A stretch of 18,579 nt of DNA from an uncultured Catenibacterium sp. (GTDB taxonomy: Bacteria; Bacillota_I; Bacilli_A; Erysipelotrichales; Coprobacillaceae), in contig NZ_UQGV01000044.1 of NCBI RefSeq assembly GCF_900540665.1, positions 1-18,579 of the forward strand. Direction: 5' to 3'. Positions 1-7,076 of this stretch are shown piece by piece. The notes beneath the pieces are model-generated. The model was not told the DNA's origin. It did not search any database and saw only the letters and a list, made by a program, of their open reading frames with translations. Position 1 is the stretch's first letter. Every line of letters starts with the position of its first letter. A program made the position numbers and the translations under genes.

Positions 1-111
1 ATTATTCAAACTTGTTTTTAAGTTCGTCTTTTTTTATACGTTTTGATTGATTTTTTTTTCACACTTTTCACCCTTCTTTAAACATACTGCCTTATAATAA
101 CATATACAAAA

Positions 112-140
112 AAATATGGGAACATTCAACTTCCATATTT
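112..140 (-). terminator. Intrinsic terminator of the Gx-transporter gene
   Basis: Read on the minus strand, an 8-bp A/T-rich stem (112-119 with 133-140, plus a 2-bp extension and one bulged G) closes an 8-nt loop and runs into a T tract (108-114 on the plus strand are A). The upstream arm touches the stop codon at 140-142, so termination begins immediately at the end of translation. Nothing else recognisable is present in bases 1-111. Confidence 0.7.
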
Positions 141-664
141 CACCCAACAACATAACTTTTTATTTTGCGATATATGATTTGTGCAATTATTCCTACCACC
201 ATGCCTGATACAATACCAAGTAATGTCAGATATGGAAGATAATAGATAAAGGCAGAGGTGGAAAAGAAGACAAAGGCAACAAGTAACTGCCCTATATTAT
301 GAGATACGCCTCCTACTATAGAGACAACGATGTTTGAGAAGAGATGTGTCTTTACCATAAATGCCATAATACTAATAGAAAGAAGTCCTCCTGCCAGGCT
401 ATAAAGCATCATATAAGGATTTGTGAATGTGATTCCTATGATAAAGATACGAAGAAGTGAAACACCGACTGCATATTTAAATCCAAAGCATAAAAGAATT
501 GTAAAAGATACAATATTAGCTAAGCCAAGTTTTGCGCCAGGGATTCCTAAATAAATAGGAAACAACATTTCTATATAGTTCAATATGATGGATATAGTAC
601 AAAATATTGCAAGAAAGCATAATTGTCTGACTTTAGTATGCTTGATCATCCTGCTGTTTTTCAT
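140..664 (-). CDS. Gx transporter family membrane protein (EetB-like)
   Basis: A 174-residue integral membrane protein with about five or six hydrophobic segments. It matches the Gx transporter family, historically called heptaprenyl diphosphate synthase component I (PF07456); the stretch PGAKLGLANI followed by several TM helices is typical. Members resemble substrate-binding subunits of ECF-type transporters. The equivalent in the Listeria flavin-based electron transfer locus is EetB, whose exact role is not settled. The start at 664 has GAGGTGG nine bases upstream; a second Met at codon 6 is possible. The gene overlaps the end of the preceding NusG-II gene by 32 bases, so the two are probably translationally coupled. 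Its position beside apbE and rnf suggests work in extracytosolic flavin or quinone-type redox maturation. The family call is firm; the substrate is unknown. Confidence 0.85.
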   Translation of the reverse strand: MKNSRMIKHTKVRQLCFLAIFCTISIILNYIEMLFPIYLGIPGAKLGLANIVSFTILLCFGFKYAVGVSLLRIFIIGITFTNPYMMLYSLAGGLLSISIMAFMVKTHLFSNIVVSIVGGVSHNIGQLLVAFVFFSTSAFIYYLPYLTLLGIVSGMVVGIIAQIIYRKIKSYVVG

Positions 665-986
665 TTCCTGACACCACCTCTACAATGAGTTTATGAGGAA
701 GACAGATGATACTCTGCCCCTTTTTATTAATTGCCCCCTGCTTGATACATAAATGATCTGGACAGGTGGCTGAAATCATTCTTATTTTATGATTTTCTAT
801 TTTTAATGTATTCTCTTTATTAATATGTATTGTTTGATTTTTATTGAGATCATAATAGCCATAAACTTCTTTGTTTAAAGTAATTTTAATCATATTACTT
901 TTTGACTGGGGACGAAGAAGAAAACCAGCAGTAGCTATAATCAATAAAATAGTCAATACATAAATATCATATTTTCTGTTTTTCAT
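633..986 (-). CDS. NusG domain II-containing protein (EetA-like)
   Basis: A 117-residue protein with one N-terminal membrane anchor (about residues 7-24) and an extracytosolic NusG-domain-II fold. The diagnostic pattern is present: CPDHLC, a short spacer, then CLPHKL near the C-terminus. I chose the ATG at 986 because AAGGAG lies seven bases upstream; the frame stays open further 5' but has no comparable ribosome binding site and would run into the divergent apbE leader. Such proteins recur beside Gx transporters and ApbE in Rnf and flavin-based extracellular electron transfer loci (EetA in Listeria). It is followed by the Gx-transporter gene with a 32-base overlap and is divergent from apbE with only 37 bases between starts. 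The biochemical role is not established; accessory function in flavin handling is inferred. Confidence 0.85.
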   Translation of the reverse strand: MKNRKYDIYVLTILLIIATAGFLLRPQSKSNMIKITLNKEVYGYYDLNKNQTIHINKENTLKIENHKIRMISATCPDHLCIKQGAINKKGQSIICLPHKLIVEVVSGNEKQQDDQAY

Positions 987-1023
987 TATTTTCTCCTTGT
1001 ATAATAGAATAAGGAGGTGCTTT

Positions 1024-1992
1024 ATGAGAAGAATACTTTCACTTATCCTATGTTTTTCTTTACTTAGTGGCTGTAAGCCTAATAATGAACCCATTACTCA
1101 GAAAGAGTTCTGTTTAGATACAATTGTCTCTATTACTTTATATGATTCATCTTCAAAAAAGATTCTAAATAACTGCTTTGATTTATGTAAGAAATATGAA
1201 CTACTTTTCTCTACAACAAACACAAATAGTGAACTCTATCAAATTAATCATAATAAGAATAAGACCCAATATCAAACTATTTCTAATGAACTCTCCTCTG
1301 TCATTAAACAGGGACTTTATTATAGTGAATTATCAAAAGGTGCTTTTGATATTACGATTGGTGCTGTCAGTTCTTTATGGGACTTCAAAAGTGATCAAGC
1401 GTCTTTACCTGATGAATCTCTCTTAAAAGAAAGTCTTAAAACAGTCAACTATCAAAATATTATTTGTGAAAACAAAAGTATACTCTATAAGAATCCTGAT
1501 ACAATGATAGATTTAGGTGCAATTGCGAAAGGTTATATTGCAGATAAACTCAAGGATTATTTAATCCAGCATAAAGTCAATAATGCATTAATTAATCTTG
1601 GAGGTAATATCCTATGTGTCGGAGATAAGATGACAGAAGGATATCATATCGGAATCACCAATCCTCAAAAAACAGATGAATCTATTATAAGCACTAAGAT
1701 AGAAGATAAATCAATTGTAACAAGTGGCATTTATCAGCGACAGATGAAAATTAACCATCATATTTATCATCATATTCTAAATCCTCATACGGGTTATAGT
1801 TATGATAATGGACTCGCTTCTGTTACTATTGTATCTCCTTCTTCAATGCAGGGTGATGCATTAAGTACTGTCTGTTTCTCTCTTGGACTAGAAAAAGGCA
1901 AAGCCCTCATTGAGTCAGTAGACGATGTCGAAGCATGTTTTATTGATACAAATAATCAAATCACTTATACAAAAAACTTCAACCACTCTTAA
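1024..1992 (+). CDS. apbE: FAD:protein FMN transferase ApbE (lipoprotein)
   Basis: ApbE moves FMN from FAD onto a Thr of target proteins outside the cytoplasm. This 322-residue protein has a lipoprotein signal (hydrophobic residues 4-15, lipobox LLSGC with Cys17), so it should be anchored on the outer face of the membrane. Family motifs are intact: DLGAIAKGYIAD, NLGGN, the HHILNPHTGYS block and DALST near the C-terminus. The start at 1024 is set by AAGGAGGTG at 1011-1018 and by the signal peptide; an in-frame TTG at 997 would spoil the signal. The gene is convergent with rnfB, sharing one terminator, and divergent from the NusG-II gene. The obvious substrates are RnfG and RnfD, which carry flavinylation motifs. 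Confidence 0.95.
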   Translation: MRRILSLILCFSLLSGCKPNNEPITQKEFCLDTIVSITLYDSSSKKILNNCFDLCKKYELLFSTTNTNSELYQINHNKNKTQYQTISNELSSVIKQGLYYSELSKGAFDITIGAVSSLWDFKSDQASLPDESLLKESLKTVNYQNIICENKSILYKNPDTMIDLGAIAKGYIADKLKDYLIQHKVNNALINLGGNILCVGDKMTEGYHIGITNPQKTDESIISTKIEDKSIVTSGIYQRQMKINHHIYHHILNPHTGYSYDNGLASVTIVSPSSMQGDALSTVCFSLGLEKGKALIESVDDVEACFIDTNNQITYTKNFNHS

Positions 1993-2016
1993 AAAATCCC
2001 AATAAAGGGATTTTTT
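1991..2016. terminator. Shared bidirectional terminator of apbE and rnfB
   Basis: A perfect 10-bp inverted repeat (1991-2000 with 2007-2016, 6-nt loop) has A-rich and T-rich arms, so it works as a terminator in both directions. Its arms overlap the apbE TAA (1990-1992) and the rnfB TAA (2016-2018); the two convergent genes are separated only by this hairpin. Confidence 0.85.
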
Positions 2017-2801
2017 TATTCAATAATTTTTCTAGGACATTTTTCTACACATGCCCCACAATTTGTACATTTAGAATAATCTATATGTGCTAAGAAATCA
2101 TCAACGGTAATCGCTCCATTTAGACATACCTTTGTACATAAACGACAACCAATACAGCCTGACTGGCAGCTTTTAGTAACTACAGGTCCCTTATCATGAG
2201 AATTACATTGTACACGATGTATTGCATCATAAGGTACCATTTCTATCAGATGATTAGGACATGCTTCCATACATTTCTGACATCCTTTACATTTTTCCTT
2301 ATCTACAACAGCTACGCCATCAACGATATGTATCGCATCAAACTCACATGCCTGTACACAACTTCCTAAGCCAATGCAGCCTGCATTACACATCTTACCA
2401 CCTTTGCCTGGTACTAGTGCCGCACTTAAACAATCCTTAATACCTGAGTACTGAGAAACAGGTGTGACCTTATCACATGTTCCCTTACATTTTACAAAGG
2501 CTATGTAGCGTGTACTGACCTGTGCTTCCTGCCCTAAAATAGTGGCAATCTTGGTACCAACTTCATTGCCTCCTACAGGACATTGATTGCTTGGTGCTTC
2601 TCCTACTGAAATGGCATGTGCTAGACCATCACATCCTGGATACCCACAGGCACCACAGTTATTTCCTGGTAGAACAGATCTTATTTTCTGTTCTTTTTCA
2701 TCTACAACAACCTTGAACTTCTCACTCGCAACACCTAGAACTATTCCGATAAATAATCCTATAAAGCCCACAAGGAGAGTCGCAATTATAATGGATTTCA
2801 T
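2016..2801 (-). CDS. rnfB: Electron transport complex subunit RnfB
   Basis: The iron-sulfur subunit that receives electrons from ferredoxin in the Rnf complex. It has an N-terminal membrane helix (about residues 3-25), then the RnfB-type 4Fe-4S domain with CGACGYPGC and a fourth Cys in CPVGG. Four more ferredoxin-like Cys clusters follow, starting CNAGC, CKGC, CQSGC and CTNC. The length (261) suits Clostridia-type RnfB. I prefer the ATG at 2801 over one two codons upstream (2807) because AAGGAG is seven bases from the former and only one from the latter. It is the last gene of rnfCDGEAB, 14 bases after rnfA, and ends in the terminator shared with apbE. Confidence 0.96.
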   Translation of the reverse strand: MKSIIIATLLVGFIGLFIGIVLGVASEKFKVVVDEKEQKIRSVLPGNNCGACGYPGCDGLAHAISVGEAPSNQCPVGGNEVGTKIATILGQEAQVSTRYIAFVKCKGTCDKVTPVSQYSGIKDCLSAALVPGKGGKMCNAGCIGLGSCVQACEFDAIHIVDGVAVVDKEKCKGCQKCMEACPNHLIEMVPYDAIHRVQCNSHDKGPVVTKSCQSGCIGCRLCTKVCLNGAITVDDFLAHIDYSKCTNCGACVEKCPRKIIE

Positions 2802-2815
2802 AGTCATTCTCCTTC

Positions 2816-3388
2816 CTAGATCAAGCCTGAAAAGCCAATAAAGGCAATAGCCATCAAACCTGCAGTAATCAACACAATAGGAGAACCTTTAAAACTATGA
2901 GGAATATCATTGTCTTCTATTCTTTCTCTAATTCCTGCAAGAATAATAATAGAAATAGTAAAACCAACAGCTGTTCCAAAACCAGCAACAACACTTGTGA
3001 TGAAATCATAATGATTCTGTACATTCGTTAAAGCCACACCTAGGACGGCACAATTTGTTGTAATAAGAGGTAAATAAACACCTAGAGACTGATATAAGCC
3101 TTGTGAATATTTTTTCAAGAAGAGTTCTACCAATTGTACAAGTGCAGCAATAATAAGAATAAAGGCAATTGTTTCTAGATATTCCACATGGAATTTCACT
3201 AATAATCGATAAAGAAGTGAAGTAACAGCTGAGGCTATCGTAATAACAAATATGACAGCACCACCCATACCTGCAGCAGTTTCTATTTTCTTAGAAACAC
3301 CTAAAAATGGACATAAACCTAAAAACTGTGATAAAACAACATTATTGACTAAAGAGACACTGATTAACGTTAAAAGTAAAGTTTTCAT
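2816..3388 (-). CDS. rnfA: Electron transport complex subunit RnfA
   Basis: A 190-residue integral membrane subunit, one of the paired RnfA/RnfE scaffold subunits that cross the membrane in opposite orientations and hold an intramembrane Fe-S cluster. The family signatures are seen: the N-terminal NNVVLSQFLGLCPFLGVSKK segment with its Cys, and the later TNCAVLGVAL segment with the second Cys. Six hydrophobic helices are evident. Its ATG overlaps the rnfE stop by one base (TAATG), and its AAGGAGG lies inside the 3' end of rnfE, so the two are coupled. Confidence 0.96.
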   Translation of the reverse strand: MKTLLLTLISVSLVNNVVLSQFLGLCPFLGVSKKIETAAGMGGAVIFVITIASAVTSLLYRLLVKFHVEYLETIAFILIIAALVQLVELFLKKYSQGLYQSLGVYLPLITTNCAVLGVALTNVQNHYDFITSVVAGFGTAVGFTISIIILAGIRERIEDNDIPHSFKGSPIVLITAGLMAIAFIGFSGLI

Positions 3389-4080
3389 TATTTTTGTGCC
3401 TCCTTCTTATATTCTTCAAAACAAGTAATACCCTGACAATGCATACAGTCTCCGCCACATTCTAGTGATGAACGTTCTCCATTTGTAGCACTCGGCATTT
3501 TTAATTTATTCTGTATAGCTGTCAACATGCTTAAAACAAAGAATGCACCCGGTGCCATAATAAAGATAGAAATCGGTTCATAGGCTTTTGGCATGACAGT
3601 ATGGCCAAAAACAGTACCAGCACCCAATAGTTCTCTCACTAATCCTATACAAGTTAATGCAAGTGTAAATCCTAACCCCATACCTATACCATCTAATATA
3701 GAAAGAATAGGATTATTCTTAGAGGCAAATGCTTCTGCACGACCTAGAATAATACAGTTAACTACAATAAGAGGAATATAAATACCTAATGTATCATATA
3801 AAGATGGAAGATTTGCCTGTAATAGGAGCTGTACAACAGTCACAAGAGTTGCCACGATGACTATATAAGCTGGAATTCTAACACGTTCAGGAATGATCTT
3901 ACGTAATGCAGAAATCACAAAGTTACTCATAATAAGTACAGCCATTGTAGTAAGTCCCATCCCCATCCCACTCATAGCTGAAGTTGTGACGGCAAGAGTT
4001 GGACACATACCTAACATTAAGACAAATGTAGGATTTTCTTTAATAATGCCATTATAAACTGGTTTAATATATTTATTCAT
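3388..4080 (-). CDS. rnfE: Electron transport complex subunit RnfE
   Basis: A 230-residue membrane subunit paralogous to RnfA. The first Cys motif is LMLGMCPTLAVTTSAMSG and the second is VVNCIILGRAEAFA; about six TM helices follow the usual RnfE pattern through residue ~195. The final 30 residues are hydrophilic and carry four cysteines at 208, 212, 215 and 220 (CGGDCMHCQGITC), a possible metal-binding tail absent from the core family fold. It overlaps rnfG by 8 bases upstream and rnfA by 1 base downstream, as expected for a coupled operon. The function as part of Rnf is firm; the role of the tail is unknown. Confidence 0.95.
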   Translation of the reverse strand: MNKYIKPVYNGIIKENPTFVLMLGMCPTLAVTTSAMSGMGMGLTTMAVLIMSNFVISALRKIIPERVRIPAYIVIVATLVTVVQLLLQANLPSLYDTLGIYIPLIVVNCIILGRAEAFASKNNPILSILDGIGMGLGFTLALTCIGLVRELLGAGTVFGHTVMPKAYEPISIFIMAPGAFFVLSMLTAIQNKLKMPSATNGERSSLECGGDCMHCQGITCFEEYKKEAQK

Positions 4081-4693
4081 GTTGTCCCTCTCCTTTCAAC
4101 AGATCATAGAAATCAAGGGCACCATTGACACCATTTGTGACAGCTTTAGATGTGATAGTGGCACTAGAAAGAGAATCCACTTCATTATCCTTCTCTTTAC
4201 CTGTTTTAGTAATAATAAACGAATCCACCTTCTTATTCAGGTACTGTGATCTAAATGATTCATTCTTCGCATTCATACCAAGCCCTACTGTTTCACTGAT
4301 AGATAAGATTTCTACACCTTTAATCTGTTTATTTAAGTCAATGCCAATGATGAGTTCTATTTCACCGCCAAAGCCATCTTTATCAGTCACCTGAATTACA
4401 TAGCCTTGTAATTTATTATCTTTATAAGCCCCTAAAGCATTGTTGATTTCAATACCATTCTTTCCATAATCCTTTGTAAGAAGTTTTGGACTTTGTCGAA
4501 TGAGTTTACTGTAATCTGCCTTAAAATCATCTGCTTCACTCATAACCTGCTTATATGCAAGAAGCTTTGTTTCTTCTTGTTTTGCGGCTATTTTATCTTT
4601 TGTAGAATTATAAACAAAACCAAGGAGACATCCCGATACAATAGTAATGATAAATAAGATGCATGTATCTTTGATGATTCTCTTTATATTCAT
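4073..4693 (-). CDS. rnfG: Electron transport complex subunit RnfG (flavoprotein)
   Basis: RnfG is the membrane-anchored, extracytosolic flavoprotein of Rnf. This 206-residue protein has one N-terminal TM helix (about residues 9-28) and an FMN-binding domain. The flavinylation motif reads DSLSSAT at 173-179, so Thr179 is the expected FMN attachment site; the usual Gly of the S-G-A-T core is Ser here. The preceding block SETVGLGMNAK is also typical. The gene overlaps rnfD by four bases (ATGA) and rnfE by eight. ApbE encoded nearby should modify it. Confidence 0.95.
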   Translation of the reverse strand: MNIKRIIKDTCILFIITIVSGCLLGFVYNSTKDKIAAKQEETKLLAYKQVMSEADDFKADYSKLIRQSPKLLTKDYGKNGIEINNALGAYKDNKLQGYVIQVTDKDGFGGEIELIIGIDLNKQIKGVEILSISETVGLGMNAKNESFRSQYLNKKVDSFIITKTGKEKDNEVDSLSSATITSKAVTNGVNGALDFYDLLKGEGQHE

Positions 4694-5619
4694 GATACCA
4701 CCGCCTTTTTTGTTTTATAGAGAAGTGTATATTTCTCAATAAGCGGTACAACAAGATTTCCTAGAATAATCGCATAAGAAACACCTTCTGTAGTTGTCCC
4801 AAAGAATCTAAATAAACCAGTGAGTATACCTATTAAAACGCCAAAGATAATCTGTCCTTCAAAATTAATAGGTGTTGTCACATAGTCAGTTGCCATAAAG
4901 AAACAGCCAAGCATTAATCCACCACCACATAATTGACAGGCCAAATAATAGAAATCAAAACGGAATGGCGAAAAAACAAGAGTAAATATTGAGAAAGAAA
5001 GAAGATAAGCCACTGGTATAGTTGGTTTAATGACTCTCTTTACTAACATATAACACCCACCTATTAAAATCATTAGGGTTGATGTTTCACCAATTGTTCC
5101 TGCTGTTGTACCGATAAATAAACGGTATAAGTCATAATGTGATCTTGTTTCAAGAATCGCAAGTGGTGTCGCAGTCGTTACACCATCAAAGACGAAATTT
5201 GTCATACGTCCTGTAAAAGATATTAATAGAAAACAGCGTGCAGCTAAAGCTGGATTCATAAAGTTTTGTCCTAATCCACCATAAAGCTGTTTTACGATAA
5301 TAATCGCAAATACACCACCAATTAAAGGTATCCATAAAGGAACAGTAGAAGGAAGATTTAAAGCAAGAATGAGTCCTGTCACAATAGCTGAACAGTCCTT
5401 GATTGTGATAGGCTTCTTCATAAAATATTCAAATAAATACTCTGATAGTACACAGGTCAATACTGATATCACTACAATAAGCGCTGCATTCAACTTAAAC
5501 TGATAAATTCCATACAGTGTTGTAGGCATTAATGCGATAATGACATCAATCATAATACGTGCGGTATCTGTCTTAGCACGTACATGAGGTGATGAAGATG
5601 TATGTAATAATTTATTCAT
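4690..5619 (-). CDS. rnfD: Electron transport complex subunit RnfD (flavoprotein)
   Basis: A 309-residue integral membrane subunit with about nine to ten hydrophobic segments, carrying covalent FMN in characterised homologues. The N-terminal SSSPHVRAKTDTARIM is the RnfD signature. GQNFMNPALAARCFLL is also diagnostic. The flavinylation motif is DGVTTAT at 145-151, predicting FMN on Thr151, again with the usual Gly replaced (Thr). It lies nine bases downstream of rnfC and overlaps rnfG by four bases. Confidence 0.96.
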   Translation of the reverse strand: MNKLLHTSSSPHVRAKTDTARIMIDVIIALMPTTLYGIYQFKLNAALIVVISVLTCVLSEYLFEYFMKKPITIKDCSAIVTGLILALNLPSTVPLWIPLIGGVFAIIIVKQLYGGLGQNFMNPALAARCFLLISFTGRMTNFVFDGVTTATPLAILETRSHYDLYRLFIGTTAGTIGETSTLMILIGGCYMLVKRVIKPTIPVAYLLSFSIFTLVFSPFRFDFYYLACQLCGGGLMLGCFFMATDYVTTPINFEGQIIFGVLIGILTGLFRFFGTTTEGVSYAIILGNLVVPLIEKYTLLYKTKKAVVS

Positions 5620-5628
5620 AACATTTCC

Positions 5629-6939
5629 CTACTTTCTTTTAAGTGATGCCACAGTAGATTTACATTTTCTAATAGCCTGTGTCATATTTCTTTTTGCTGG
5701 ACAGACATAACTGCAGCATCCGCATTCTATACATTCCATACCATTTAACTGTACGAATGTGTTGGTATCATTCTTCAAAGAAGCCTGATAAAGTTTTTGA
5801 GGAATGAGATGGCTTGGACAAGCATCAATACAGCGCCCACATCTAATACAAGCTGTTGGACTATTGACTACTACTTCATCATGAGTGAAGGCAAGAATAG
5901 AACTGCTTGTCTTTACTACCGGAATATAAAGAGAAATAAGTGAAACACCCATCATAGGTCCCCCACTGATGATTTTCTCTACATTCTCCTTTAAACCACC
6001 ACGTGTTTCTATAATATACTGGAAATCAGTACCTACAGGAACTTCTATATTGCATGGTGCATTCACACCATCTCCTGTCAAAGTCATCACTGAAGAAATT
6101 AATGGACGATCGTATTTAATTGCCTCTCTTACCGCAAGAACTGTAGCCACATTATCTACAATACAACCCACATCAAGAGGAAGCATCTTAGAATTGAGTC
6201 TTCTTCCTGTAAGTGCCTCAATCAACATTCTTTCTCCACCTTGTGGATATTTTGTCTTCAATACCTTCACGCTTATTCTTTCTTCATGTACACATAGCTT
6301 TTCTAATGTATGAATCGCTTCTTTCTTATTATCTTCGATTCCAATATAGCCCACTGCATGAGGATAAAGAGTCAGCATGATTTTTAAACCGTCTACAAGT
6401 TCCTTTGATTTTTCAAGCATCAAACGATAATCAGATGTAAGATAAGGTTCACATTCAGCTCCATTCACAATGACATATTCTATTTTTTCTGGTTCTTTTA
6501 CATTAAGCTTCACATGTGTAGGGAACCCTGCCCCACCTAAACCAACAACACCTGCATTTTTTACTTTTTCTATCTTTTCTTCAAAAGTCAATAAATCAAT
6601 ATTATTTTCATGTTCTATATAATCAGATATATAGTTTCCATCATTCTCTACAACCACAGCATCTTGATAATGTCCTGATGCATCCTGTCTCTTTTCAATA
6701 CGTTTCACAATACCAGAAACAGAAGATATTATATTAGCTGATACATAACCACCAGCCTGAGCAATCAATGTACCTACATGTACTTCATCTTTAACCTTTA
6801 CTACAGGGATACTTGGTGCACCAATGTGTTGTTTCATTAAAAAAACAACCTCCTGGCTGGCTTCTAATTTTTCTATTTGTTTATCTTTCGTATATTCTTT
6901 TCCATCATTCGGATGAACGCCACCTCTAAAAGTAATCAT
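5629..6939 (-). CDS. rnfC: Electron transport complex subunit RnfC
   Basis: The cytosolic NADH-interacting subunit and first gene of rnfCDGEAB. It is 436 residues long with the N-terminal FRGGVHPNDGKEYT block. The glycine-rich nucleotide site GLGGAGFPTHVKL is at 133-145, and NGAECEPYLTSD at 159-170 belongs to the flavin-binding region. Two 4Fe-4S clusters follow near the C-terminus (Cys 364/367/370/374 and 403/406/409/413). The ATG at 6939 has AAAGGAG nine bases upstream. A 22-bp palindrome with a Rex-like core lies about 60 bases upstream, and TACAAT at 6962-6967 is a possible -10 box, though without a good -35. Confidence 0.96.
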   Translation of the reverse strand: MITFRGGVHPNDGKEYTKDKQIEKLEASQEVVFLMKQHIGAPSIPVVKVKDEVHVGTLIAQAGGYVSANIISSVSGIVKRIEKRQDASGHYQDAVVVENDGNYISDYIEHENNIDLLTFEEKIEKVKNAGVVGLGGAGFPTHVKLNVKEPEKIEYVIVNGAECEPYLTSDYRLMLEKSKELVDGLKIMLTLYPHAVGYIGIEDNKKEAIHTLEKLCVHEERISVKVLKTKYPQGGERMLIEALTGRRLNSKMLPLDVGCIVDNVATVLAVREAIKYDRPLISSVMTLTGDGVNAPCNIEVPVGTDFQYIIETRGGLKENVEKIISGGPMMGVSLISLYIPVVKTSSSILAFTHDEVVVNSPTACIRCGRCIDACPSHLIPQKLYQASLKNDTNTFVQLNGMECIECGCCSYVCPAKRNMTQAIRKCKSTVASLKRK

Positions 6940-6999
6940 ATCGCAACTCTCCTTTAATACTATTGTAGGACGATATGAGAAAAAATGAAAGCCTTTACA

Positions 7000-7021
7000 T
7001 TAAGTTAATTTATTCACTTAA
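7000..7021. promoter_or_regulatory. Rex-like 22-bp palindrome upstream of rnfC
   Basis: Nine of eleven base pairs of this 22-bp inverted repeat are complementary. Its core reads GTTAATTTATTCAC, which fits the general Rex operator core GTKAA-N4-TTMAC exactly; the outermost positions are AA/TT and not the usual TT/AA. Rex is the NADH/NAD+-sensing repressor of fermentative Gram-positives, so a site on an NAD-linked Rnf operon makes sense. Its distance from the best -10 candidate is larger than usual for simple blocking. The palindrome is seen; the Rex assignment is inferred. Confidence 0.45.
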
Positions 7022-7038
7022 CGTTTATTAATTCACAT

Positions 7039-7066
7039 AAAAAAAGACCATGCATCAAGCATGGTC
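7039..7066 (-). terminator. Intrinsic terminator of the GH1 gene
   Basis: A perfect 8-bp stem (7046-7053 with 7059-7066, 5-nt loop) followed on the minus strand by seven T. It lies 11 bases after the stop codon at 7077 and separates this gene from the rnf operon. Confidence 0.9.
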
Positions 7067-7076
7067 AAAGCAAATA

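Noticed and set aside
1000..1005. TATAAT between the NusG-II gene and apbE as the apbE promoter
   Set aside because: No acceptable -35 at 16-18 bp and the start would fall within the ribosome binding site. It may be real but I cannot support it.
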